Positions 46,185 through 53,411 of a stretch of 64,000 nt of DNA are shown piece after piece. Origin of the DNA: Mucinivorans hirudinis (GTDB taxonomy: Bacteria; Bacteroidota; Bacteroidia; Bacteroidales; Rikenellaceae); NCBI GenBank assembly GCA_000723505.1, contig HG934468.1, positions 1,954,798 to 2,018,797 on the forward strand, given 5' to 3'. The translations under genes were made by a program, and so were the position numbers. The notes below the pieces were generated by a model, which worked only from the letters and a program-made list of their open reading frames with translations, was not told where the DNA came from and did not search any database. Within the stretch, counting starts at the first letter, position 1. Each line of letters begins with the position of its first letter.

Positions 46185-46650
46185 CTATTTTAAATTAGTA
46201 CTATATAATTCAACCACCTCTTTTAATCCGTTTTGCACTCAGAGAATTTCGGGTCATAATCCGTCAGTTCGCTTGTCTTGTCGATAAAATGTGTTACAGA
46301 CCTTATTCGCTGTCTTGCGATTTTCGGTTGTAAGCACCAATAGCTTCACCTGTACAACATTATCGACATAACTAAAGTCTCCTGAATACCACAGGTCACC
46401 ATTAATCACAAGCGATTCGTGGTTGATAAATTTCTCTGTAAACAATGCAATGATAGCAGTACAAACACTAATGGTGTTCTATTTGCTGACGAAAAAATGC
46501 AATACCTCTGTCCAATGAACTCAATATCATTATGTACTTGAAAATACATTAGATACGGTCAATTTGCATATTTGGCTATTGCGTGGGGCGAAAGAAGTTG
46601 CCAATAACATCTTCAACCTTAGTTTATCCTCGTTGAGGATAGAATCGGAC
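46185..46650 (-). pseudogene. Decayed WbpP/TviC-type UDP-sugar 4-epimerase
   Basis: In shifting minus-strand frames one can read family fragments in the right order: KVEDVIGN, AIAKYAN, DIEFIGQRY, FTEKFINHESLVINGD, SYVDNVVQVKLL-LTTEN, DYDPKFS and finally LKEVVELYSTNLK followed by TAG (46185-46187). These match the C-terminal half of SDR epimerases that convert UDP-GlcNAc(A) to UDP-GalNAc(A). At least one in-frame stop and several frameshifts separate the pieces, and the Rossmann N-terminal half is missing. It lies between the operon promoter and the dehydrogenase gene, the normal place for an operon partner. Confidence 0.85.
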
Positions 46651-46818
46651 TAAGACAAAAAAAATCAATATTATGACGATGTCCTCTAGGAAAATTATTG
46701 AGGAAAGTAACTTTGTAACTCTGACTAAGCAATGTATCGCAGAGATTTTAACCATATAAATCTCGCTCTGTCCACACCCGATATCTTATTACCTCTTCAT
46801 TGCATATTATTCTGTCTG

Positions 46819-46850
46819 CAAAGGTAATACAATTTTTTCAACTTACTCAA
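46819..46850 (-). promoter_or_regulatory. Promoter of the polysaccharide operon
   Basis: On the minus strand TTG (complement of 46848-46850), a 21-base spacer and TACCTTTG (complement of 46819-46826). The leader to the dehydrogenase ATG would be about 640 bases and includes the epimerase pseudogene. Confidence 0.6.
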
Positions 46851-46931
46851 ATATTTCTCTAATTTTTGCGAGGGTATATGGCGTTTACTATCAATGCCAT
46901 ATAGGAGTATGGCTGTGCGAGAGGGGAGTGA

Positions 46932-46963
46932 AAAAGGGGCAAACCACTTAGTTTGCCCCTTTT
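46932..46963. terminator. Bidirectional terminator next to the M23 peptidase gene
   Basis: A perfect 13-bp stem (46932-46944 with 46951-46963) flanked by A-tract and T-tract. It ends the minus-strand M23 transcript and shields the polysaccharide promoter from read-through. Confidence 0.75.
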
Positions 46964-46976
46964 ATGCACAGTACAA

Positions 46977-47408
46977 TTACCTTTTCCCTGACCGGAGATA
47001 TACTATCGGGTCTACATACGTGCCACTTGATTGGACATCTACGTGGAGGTGCGCGCCGGTGGAACGTCCCGTGTTTCCGGCGAAGGCTATCAACTCATCT
47101 GCAGCGACTTTTTTGCCCACAACTATTGCCGGGGCGAAGCCCTGTAGGTGGAGCAGGCGAATCAAGTCGCCGTTGTCGCGTTGTAGATAGAGCATATTCC
47201 CCCCTGTTGCCGAGAAGGTGCAACAAGTGACAACGCCGCCAAAAGGGGCAAATATTTGCGTGCCCGCTGGGCAGCTTATATCCAAACCGTTGTGCATCTT
47301 AAGCATCTTGGTAAAGGGGTCGGTTCGGTAGCCGAACGGTGAACTTACAAGCCACTCACCGCCTTGGGGTGCAGCCTGCATAAATGGGAATCTTCTACTT
47401 TTTTCCAT
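46977..47408 (-). CDS. M23-family metallo-endopeptidase, endolysin-like
   Basis: Cleaves peptidoglycan cross-bridges. The 143-residue protein is a bare LytM/M23 domain without signal peptide or membrane anchor: SSPFGYRTDPFTKMLKMHNG with the first zinc His, LDISCPAGT with Asp, and the HLHVDVQ motif; VDPIVYL closes the domain. The lack of an export signal is typical of phage endolysins and not of host LytM factors. The ATG abuts a 43-bp palindrome (47409-47451). The gene upstream encodes a spanin-like lipoprotein, so the pair looks like a lysis module. Confidence 0.8.
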   Translation of the reverse strand: MEKSRRFPFMQAAPQGGEWLVSSPFGYRTDPFTKMLKMHNGLDISCPAGTQIFAPFGGVVTCCTFSATGGNMLYLQRDNGDLIRLLHLQGFAPAIVVGKKVAADELIAFAGNTGRSTGAHLHVDVQSSGTYVDPIVYLRSGKR

Positions 47409-47451
47409 AAATTATTTAATGCCGAGTTATTAACTCGGCATTAAATAATTT
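47409..47451. repeat. 43-bp palindrome with GCCGAGTTA core
   Basis: Two 21-bp arms (47409-47429 and 47431-47451) around one base. The left arm begins directly before the M23 start codon, so the palindrome occupies the translation-initiation region of that gene. Confidence 0.8.
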
Positions 47452-47607
47452 GGATTTTCGACAACTCTTTCACGCAATTTCATCGTTATGTCCCGCAATA
47501 AAAATTCTCATATAAGTCTATTATACTGCGGTTTTTATTGCAGCTCAAGCCTTGAGCTTGCATAAAATATCTGCAAAAATTATCCAAATTATTTAATGCC
47601 GAGTTAA
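47430..47607. repeat. 178-bp element bounded by 25-bp perfect inverted repeats
   Basis: Arms at 47430-47454 and 47583-47607 are perfect reverse complements (core TTAACTCGGCATTAA). The 128 bases between them have no ORF. The right arm encodes the last residues and stop codon of the spanin-like gene. Resembles a small non-autonomous element or a pair of phage regulatory repeats. Confidence 0.6.
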
Positions 47608-48006
47608 TAAAAGGACAATTATTACTCCCGCTCCAACCCACATTAACGCCGTCTGCCACCACGCTGCCGTTTGGTCACCCTGCGCGTCCACCCGCTCCAC
47701 AACCTGCACCAGAGTGTCGCGCACGACGACCTCGCGTAAGCGCTCTACACTTTGGCTGCGACTCTCGACTCTGAGTTTATTGTTCTCTAGTTCAATGTTC
47801 TGACGACTCAGCTCCGAGTTGCGCACCGAGAGTGCTGCAAGGCGCACCCGCCCCAGACTGTCGCATTCTAAAAGTGCCTCGATGAGCGAGGAGTCGGTAA
47901 CCACTCTGACAACAGTGTCCACATAGCTTTCGTATTTGGTACTGGTCACAGTTCGCTTGGTTGTGGTGCAGCCCACAAAAATGAGGGTCATTATTAGGTA
48001 TTTCAT
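47593..48006 (-). CDS. Small lipoprotein with C-terminal membrane helix, unimolecular-spanin-like
   Basis: A 137-residue protein. The N-terminus MKYLIMTLIFVGCTTTKRT is a lipoprotein signal (lipobox FVGC, Cys13). The middle (about 35-105) is polar and coiled-coil-prone with LIEALLECDSLGRVRL, a segment recalled from Bacteroidales phage lysis-region proteins. Residues 116-135 form a transmembrane helix (ALMWVGAGVIIVLLL) with a short RH end. An outer-membrane lipid anchor plus an inner-membrane helix in one chain is the defining layout of u-spanins, which fuse the two membranes at lysis. The downstream neighbour is the M23 endolysin-like gene. Confidence 0.65.
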   Translation of the reverse strand: MKYLIMTLIFVGCTTTKRTVTSTKYESYVDTVVRVVTDSSLIEALLECDSLGRVRLAALSVRNSELSRQNIELENNKLRVESRSQSVERLREVVVRDTLVQVVERVDAQGDQTAAWWQTALMWVGAGVIIVLLLTRH

Positions 48007-48120
48007 CTTTTTTTTCGCAAATTTGCACTCAAATCTCCCGACAACGAAACGGAGTGTCTTCCTTGTACATTTTTTTTGCGAGGTGTGTAACGAATGGACG
48101 TTTTGCCTCGTCTAACAAGT

Positions 48121-48178
48121 GTAGGGGAATTCTAAAAACCCCAAAATAACCAACGGCTAATTTTTAGAAGCCACCTAC
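48121..48178. repeat. 58-bp imperfect inverted-repeat element
   Basis: The ends GTAGGGGAATTCTAAAAA and GTAGGTGGCTTCTAAAAA (read inwards) match at 15 of 18 positions. The middle CAAAATAACCAACGGCTAA matches the element at 15305-15341. It lies between divergent genes. Confidence 0.55.
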
Positions 48179-48222
48179 AACAAATTTAGATGGCAACATT
48201 CACCAATTAAAATAAAAACGTT

Positions 48223-49008
48223 ATGAAAAAATTAATTGTGTCATTTGCATTTGCAGTTGCAACACTTTTTTTGACATCCTGTATTAGTTCCGGCAACCCT
48301 CAGGAAGGATTTACTGTCTACCTCACACTGCTCACAGAGGTTAAGAGCGAGATGGCGGGTGCTCAACCACAGACCGTCGAGCTAACTTATAAAACAATAG
48401 ATGGCAAAGGGCCGGATGCTAATGGGCAATTTGCCGGCTATCCGCTTCTAAGCTCTCAGCGTTATCTGGATGCCGGTCAGAACCCCGTCATCGACTATCT
48501 CTATGGCGACAAGACATTAACGGTCAAAACAACTACTCCAACGGGTACCACCAGCGAGCTATTCAAACTCAATGACAAATCGTTTGCATATGAGATTTTG
48601 AAAGATGGCAATTTTGAGCCCTATTCAATCAAGTACGGAATGGGTGGCGAGCGTTCGTCGGTGGATGGTGTTCAGCTGGTTTGGGATGGTCGTAATTACC
48701 ATCGTGCCATAAGTGAGGGTAAGGAGATTGCCAGTTACTCCTTCAGCTCATATGAGAACCTTTTCGGAATACAACAGTTTGGGATCTATGGTTCTGAAAA
48801 ATATTGGTATAGCGACCGTTTCGGTTTTCAGAATAGAAATCTGCTCAGATCGATGGATATTTTGGAGGCTGGTCAGCTTGTGAACTACACGTTTGACTAT
48901 ATTTTCTCTTCCAATGGTTTGATTAACAGGGAGATCATCAAACGTGGAGGGGCGATATACATCACCAATGAGTACACCTACAAGCAGTTTGTTGCGGTAA
49001 TTAAGTAA
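48223..49008 (+). CDS. Lipoprotein of unknown function
   Basis: A 261-residue protein with a lipoprotein signal (lipobox FLTSC, Cys20). The rest alternates beta-prone segments with many Tyr, Asp and Gly residues (QRYLDAGQNPVIDYLYGDKTL; GQLVNYTFDYIFSSNGLI), like Bacteroidota beta-sheet lipoproteins that monitor or decorate the surface. No family is recognised with certainty. It lies 23 bases before an ECF sigma-factor gene on the same strand and may be in its regulon or operon. Confidence 0.75.
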   Translation: MKKLIVSFAFAVATLFLTSCISSGNPQEGFTVYLTLLTEVKSEMAGAQPQTVELTYKTIDGKGPDANGQFAGYPLLSSQRYLDAGQNPVIDYLYGDKTLTVKTTTPTGTTSELFKLNDKSFAYEILKDGNFEPYSIKYGMGGERSSVDGVQLVWDGRNYHRAISEGKEIASYSFSSYENLFGIQQFGIYGSEKYWYSDRFGFQNRNLLRSMDILEAGQLVNYTFDYIFSSNGLINREIIKRGGAIYITNEYTYKQFVAVIK

Positions 49009-49031
49009 TCAGCCTATAATATAATGGGCTT

Positions 49032-49565
49032 GTGGATTATCGAGTAGTTGAAAAATGTGTAAAAAAGGAGCGAGAGGCTCAGAACGCACTCTACCAGGCT
49101 ATTGCCCCGCAAATGTTCTCCTTGTGCATTCGCTATATGGGCAGTCGAGAGCAGGCGCGTGATGTGCTTCAGGATGGTTTTGTGATACTTTTCGAGCGAA
49201 TCGGTGAATTTCGCAACGAAGGTTCTTTCGAGGGTTGGGCGCGCCGCATTTTTTCTAACTCCTGCATTGATGCTCTACGTAGGCGCAAAAAAATATCTAT
49301 AGATGATATTTCGTGTACGGAGTTAGAGAGTCTGAATCCGGGAGTGTGCAGTGCTTTGGCAGCGCTGGAATCGGGTGAGATTATGGCTGTAATAGCCCAA
49401 CTGTCTCCCGTACAGCGTAGTGTGCTCAATCTCTTCTCAGTGGAGGGATATACACATCGGGAAATTGCTCAGATTATGAATATTACAGAAGAAAATTCGC
49501 GAATCATCCTGCTCCGAGCAAAGAGTGCTCTGGGCAGGATGCTCGCCAAGGAGGGTTATTTGTGA
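49032..49565 (+). CDS. ECF-type RNA polymerase sigma factor
   Basis: A 177-residue group IV sigma factor. Region 2 reads FSLCIRYMGSREQARDVLQD then GFVILFERIGEFRNEGSFEGW across residues 29-69, with the DVLQDGF core; region 4 has SPVQRSVLNLFSVEGYTHREIAQIM and a RILLRAKSALGRML tail. The start is GTG at 49032, since the ATG at 49024 is out of frame. The following gene, 3 bases away, encodes a membrane-anchored protein in the place of an anti-sigma factor. Confidence 0.92.
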   Translation: MDYRVVEKCVKKEREAQNALYQAIAPQMFSLCIRYMGSREQARDVLQDGFVILFERIGEFRNEGSFEGWARRIFSNSCIDALRRRKKISIDDISCTELESLNPGVCSALAALESGEIMAVIAQLSPVQRSVLNLFSVEGYTHREIAQIMNITEENSRIILLRAKSALGRMLAKEGYL

Positions 49566-49568
49566 GAG

Positions 49569-50747
49569 ATGAAAGCAGACGAGATTGATAAAATTTTGAG
49601 GGACAAGTTGGCGCGATATGAGATGTTGCCGCAGGAGATTCCCCCGCTACAAATGCCGGTGCGCAGCCTATCCTTTACTGGGAGGTATATGGCTGCTGCT
49701 GTGGTGGTAGCTGCTTGTTTTGTTGCGGGATTGGTGCTTAATCTTCTCTATGATGGTGATACTTTCACGCCCAAAATCATACCTGCGCAGACCGTAGCGG
49801 TTGCTCCGGAGGTCACCGCAGTTGATTGTAAGGTTAATGAACAACATAGCGTTGCCGTACAGAGCCTACGAAAAGGGAAACTGAAGGCGGAGATTATAAA
49901 CGAGGATGTTGCGCAGAGGGAAGTCGTCGCCATTGAGAAGAGTCGCATAGAGGATTTTGCGGTGGAAAAGAGTGAAGTCAAGGAAGATGTAGTCCCCGAA
50001 GTTGAGGTTATTAGGGATAGGGACTATTACAAACAGTACGAAGAGGAGCTTGTGGTGACTCCGTCAAAAAAGAGACGTTTGTTTGCTCTGAGGGGCTACA
50101 CATCACTTTCTGCCGGTAGCAGTTCTCCCAATGTAAATTCGATGATGGCGGAGATGCGACTCAATTCGGGATATGGTGCCGTTTTCTCGGTGGCCACAAA
50201 CAAAACGGATATATACACAAGTGAGATTCTCCCAATGCGTGCGAGTTTTATTCACAAAATGCCTGTAAGCGTGGGTGTTTCCGTTGATTATCAGCTCTCT
50301 AAGCGACTGTCGCTCAGTTCGGGATTATCTTTTACCTACTTGGAATCCGAGATTAAACAGCCCAGCATCTCATTCTCTACTTACAAGCAGGAGGTTTATT
50401 ACCTTGGTATTCCGCTTGGCGTGAGTTGCAAATTTGTCGGTGGCAGCCTTTTTGACCTTTATGTCATCGGCGGCATCCAAGCGGAGTATGCTGTGTCAAT
50501 CAATGGTTTGAGCGAGCGCGAAGGGGCGTTAGGCACTTCGCGAAGCGCTGTTTCGCTAGACTGCAACCGCTTTCAATTCTCTGTAAATGCTGCTATTGGT
50601 GCTGCTCTCAAACTTTCGCCAACCATATCGCTTTATGCAGAACCCGGTGTGAGTTATTACTTCACAAACCACAATAAACCAATCACATACCGCACAGAAA
50701 AGCCTCTGCAATTCTCTCTGCGCACGGGTCTGAGAATCACCCTTTAA
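49569..50747 (+). CDS. Membrane-anchored protein with C-terminal beta-barrel-like domain, possible anti-sigma partner
   Basis: A 392-residue protein. An N-terminal cytoplasmic stretch of about 35 residues (MKADEIDKILRDKLARYEML) precedes one transmembrane helix (about 38-60), as in anti-sigma factors. A Glu/Val-rich linker (about 65-165) follows, then a beta-strand-rich region (about 175-392) with alternating patterns and a terminal LRTGLRITL strand, like an outer-membrane porin-family barrel. An inner-membrane helix joined to a barrel is odd: either the barrel-like domain is periplasmic, or the protein spans the envelope. It is coupled to the ECF sigma gene (3-base gap). Confidence 0.7.
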   Translation: MKADEIDKILRDKLARYEMLPQEIPPLQMPVRSLSFTGRYMAAAVVVAACFVAGLVLNLLYDGDTFTPKIIPAQTVAVAPEVTAVDCKVNEQHSVAVQSLRKGKLKAEIINEDVAQREVVAIEKSRIEDFAVEKSEVKEDVVPEVEVIRDRDYYKQYEEELVVTPSKKRRLFALRGYTSLSAGSSSPNVNSMMAEMRLNSGYGAVFSVATNKTDIYTSEILPMRASFIHKMPVSVGVSVDYQLSKRLSLSSGLSFTYLESEIKQPSISFSTYKQEVYYLGIPLGVSCKFVGGSLFDLYVIGGIQAEYAVSINGLSEREGALGTSRSAVSLDCNRFQFSVNAAIGAALKLSPTISLYAEPGVSYYFTNHNKPITYRTEKPLQFSLRTGLRITL

Positions 50748-50908
50748 TGCGACTTACCATACATAGCACAGCGCTGTGGCGCTGAATGCAGCTTATTTCT
50801 CGTCCTTTGTAGTGCGAACAGCCACGTGATGCGGGCTACCTGTTTTCAACCAGTATCGACTCCACCATAACTGTACCCTATGCGATAACTTTTATCCGAA
50901 ATTTCCAA

Positions 50909-51871
50909 TCAAACCACCCCTTCTCTCAAAATATCGTGGATGTGAATAACTCCTCTGTACTGTCCATCCTCCACAACGAGCAGTTGGGTGATTTTATTCC
51001 TCTCCATAAGGTTGAAAGCATTGATTGCCAGCTCGTCTGCCGAAATTGTTTTGGGATTTTCGCTCATAATATCCTTGGCTGTAACCCTCAGGAGTTCTCT
51101 GCCGCGCATCAACATACGGCGCAGGTCACCATCCGTAATCACGCCGCAGATTTGTCCCTGCTCTACGACTGCCGTTGCTCCGAGGCGTTTGGTGGATATT
51201 TCGATAATTATTTTATCCAAATGGTCATCGGGCGAAACTAAGGGCGGTTGCTCGTTGCTCATTATGTCGCACACGCGCGTGTAGAGCTTCTTGCCCAGAG
51301 CCCCTCCCGGGTGGAACTTTGCGAAGTCGGCGGCTGTGAAACCCCTCATTTTGAGCAGAGTCATTGCCAGTGCATCACCCATAACCAGCTGTGCGGTGGT
51401 GCTGCTGGTGGGGGCGAGGTTGTTGGGGCAAGCCTCCTCTTTGACGGTGGTATTGAGCACCCAGTCGCTCTGTTGAGCAAGAAACGAATCGGTGTTGCCT
51501 ACCATCGCCACAACTTTATTCCCCATATTCTTAATAAGCGGAATGAGCACTTTTATTTCGGGAGTATTGCCGCTTTTGGAGATGCAGAGCACGATGTCAT
51601 CCTGCAAAACCAACCCCAAGTCGCCGTGAATGGCATCAGCGGCGTGGAGGAAGATTGCGGGCGTACCCGTGGAGTTGAGTGTGGCAACAATTTTATTGGC
51701 TATAATGGCGCTCTTGCCTATGCCGGTGATTATCAAACGTCCTTTAGAAAAAAATATTCGTTGAGTAACTTCGGCAAACTCATCGTCTATGTAATTTGAA
51801 AGTTGCTCTATCGCAGCGCATTCGGCAAGAATTATCGAACGTGCAAAATCCTGTAACATCTCTTTTTCCAT
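50909..51871 (-). CDS. kdsD: KpsF/GutQ-family arabinose-5-phosphate isomerase
   Basis: Interconverts ribulose-5-P and arabinose-5-P, the first step of Kdo synthesis for lipopolysaccharide. The 320-residue protein has an SIS domain (about 30-170) with GIGKSAIIANKIVATLNSTG, HAADAIHGDLGLV, SKSGNTPEIKVLIP and APTSSTTAQLVMGDALA, and two CBS domains (about 205-320, ending GVIHIHDILREG). Length and layout are normal. A 30-bp perfect hairpin lies 26 bases before its start codon. Confidence 0.93.
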   Translation of the reverse strand: MEKEMLQDFARSIILAECAAIEQLSNYIDDEFAEVTQRIFFSKGRLIITGIGKSAIIANKIVATLNSTGTPAIFLHAADAIHGDLGLVLQDDIVLCISKSGNTPEIKVLIPLIKNMGNKVVAMVGNTDSFLAQQSDWVLNTTVKEEACPNNLAPTSSTTAQLVMGDALAMTLLKMRGFTAADFAKFHPGGALGKKLYTRVCDIMSNEQPPLVSPDDHLDKIIIEISTKRLGATAVVEQGQICGVITDGDLRRMLMRGRELLRVTAKDIMSENPKTISADELAINAFNLMERNKITQLLVVEDGQYRGVIHIHDILREGVV

Positions 51872-51896
51872 TTCTTAGTGGGTGATGATTTGCTGG

Positions 51897-51966
51897 TAGT
51901 GTTTCAAACTTGCTGAATGTCACTGCGGCTAAAACAGCAGTGACATTCAGCAAGTTTGAAACACTA
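51897..51966. repeat. 30-bp perfect inverted repeat, 10-base loop
   Basis: Arms at 51897-51926 and 51937-51966 (arm end AGTGTTTCAAACTTGCTGAA) are exact reverse complements. It lies between the end of the fkp-like gene and the start of kdsD, both on the minus strand. It is far longer than needed for a terminator and has no T tail on the minus strand. Confidence 0.85.
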
Positions 51967-52743
51967 TCAAATAATTATTGCGATATTTTTCTTGTTCCCT
52001 ACTTACCCTCGCAACGAGAACAATGGAAAACACCGGCAACTACTGTTTTTGCCTGCCTATTTGTGCTCCTTGCCGGTTATACCGAGTAGCGCTACCTCGA
52101 AAACCAGTGCCGAGTTGGGCGGAATCGTCCCTGTGGAGTAACTGCCGTATCCCAATGCAGGCGGCAGATACAATATCGCCTTTCCACCCTCGCCCAGTAG
52201 CCTCACGCCTTCCAAAAAACCGGCAATCATCTCACCATCATTATTTGCAAAGCTCATAGGTTCACCACGTTCGTATGATGAGTCTACAACCTCGCCGTTG
52301 GGTAGTGTAAGTCGGTAATGCACTGTGAGTACATCTCCCGCTTGCGGTAGTAGCGAATCACCGAGTTTTTCTATCTTGTACAGCAGACCACTCTTTGTCC
52401 TCATCACCCCCTCTTGTCGTGCAACATCGGCAAGGAAAGCTTCTGCCTGCTCTTGGTTATTTTGGAGTTGCGTTTCAACTTTTTGTTTATCTGCCTCTTG
52501 CCGGCTCTGCATATAGTTCGCTATTGCATTTTGAGCCTGCGAAGAGTTAAGCACCGCTTTGCCCGAGACCGCATCCTCAATGGCTTTGATTACATAATTG
52601 ATGTTGAGGGTGGTATCAAAGTTTTTGACCATCGCAGCCAAATCCAAACCTATTGCATATGAGACGGAATCTCGCAGATTCATCTTCTGCTGAGCCTGAG
52701 TTGCCAACGTACAACAGAGGGCGATAATAATTGTAGTGTTATG

Positions 52744-53403
52744 TTAATTTTGAATTGACGGATATAATTTTTTGAGTTTTATTCTTGCATCTTCATTTGT
52801 AAATTGCCAGTTAATTTTCAAGTTTGCGTTATTTCGATGGTTTTGCCACGCTTCTACCTCAGCGATAACTTTTTCTTTGGTAGGAATATGCCTATTCAAA
52901 CACTGACCATTGAGCACGTGTAACTCTATCTCTGCCATATTCAACCAACTGCCGTGCTTGGGAGTTAAAATAAACTCAAATCTATCCCATAACTCCTTTG
53001 CCTGCTCAGGTGGAAAAATCTCATAAAAAGCAGAACCATCGTGAGTTTTGAAGTTATCCATAACCAATTTTATCTTCTTGGCAGTGGGATATTCATCAGA
53101 TATTTTCTTGATGAATTTTGCCCAATCTGCTTTTGTCTTAAAATCCGTAACATCCACTATTCTCCTACCTGTAAGGGGTTCATTGGCAATGAATATATTT
53201 ACCGTTCCGTGCCTAATGTATTCATAATCTACTCTTGCATCCTGCCCCGGTTTCATTGGAATTGATGCAACTTCTTCAATTAGCTGCTTTGGCGACTCGT
53301 CCATACAAACAACCGGATACTCTTCATTATAGGGCTGCTTATAAACATCCAACACTCGCTCCATATTAGCCACAAAATTAGCACTCTGCTCAGGCGGAAT
53401 CAC
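52744..53403 (-). CDS. IS630 transposase, C-terminal DDE part
   Basis: A 219-residue ORF with the DDE triad: Asp in VVCMDESPKQ, Asp in KLVMDNFKTHDG and Glu in HGSWLNMAEIELHVL, all in IS630-typical surroundings. In family members the catalytic part is fused to the helix-turn-helix part; here the frame joins the upstream ORF through a -1 shift at the A8 run near 53435-53442, where KNELKPWKVKGWVIPPEQ can be read continuously. The stop codon lies 2 bases from the IS end. Confidence 0.88.
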   Translation of the reverse strand: MIPPEQSANFVANMERVLDVYKQPYNEEYPVVCMDESPKQLIEEVASIPMKPGQDARVDYEYIRHGTVNIFIANEPLTGRRIVDVTDFKTKADWAKFIKKISDEYPTAKKIKLVMDNFKTHDGSAFYEIFPPEQAKELWDRFEFILTPKHGSWLNMAEIELHVLNGQCLNRHIPTKEKVIAEVEAWQNHRNNANLKINWQFTNEDARIKLKKLYPSIQN

Positions 53404-53411
53404 CCACCCCT

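Larger units (their letters stand above)
46651..46976. other. Region upstream of the polysaccharide operon
   Basis: Holds the promoter at 46819-46850 and the bidirectional hairpin at 46932-46963. No UpxY/NusG-like or UpxZ-like gene is present between promoter and first sugar gene, and I see no inverted repeats that would suggest promoter inversion. The rest shows no gene. Confidence 0.5.

Noticed and set aside
46254-46445. 63-codon minus-strand ORF as an independent small gene
   Set aside because: Its sequence is an internal piece of a WbpP/TviC-type epimerase, continued in other frames on both sides; it is part of a pseudogene.
46651-46976. Invertible capsule promoter
   Set aside because: No matching inverted repeats flank the promoter at 46819-46850.
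52057-52707. FKBP isomerase as an intact 216-residue gene starting at TTG
   Set aside because: The TTG lies inside a signal peptide interrupted by the IS630 insertion; the true start is at 53954.
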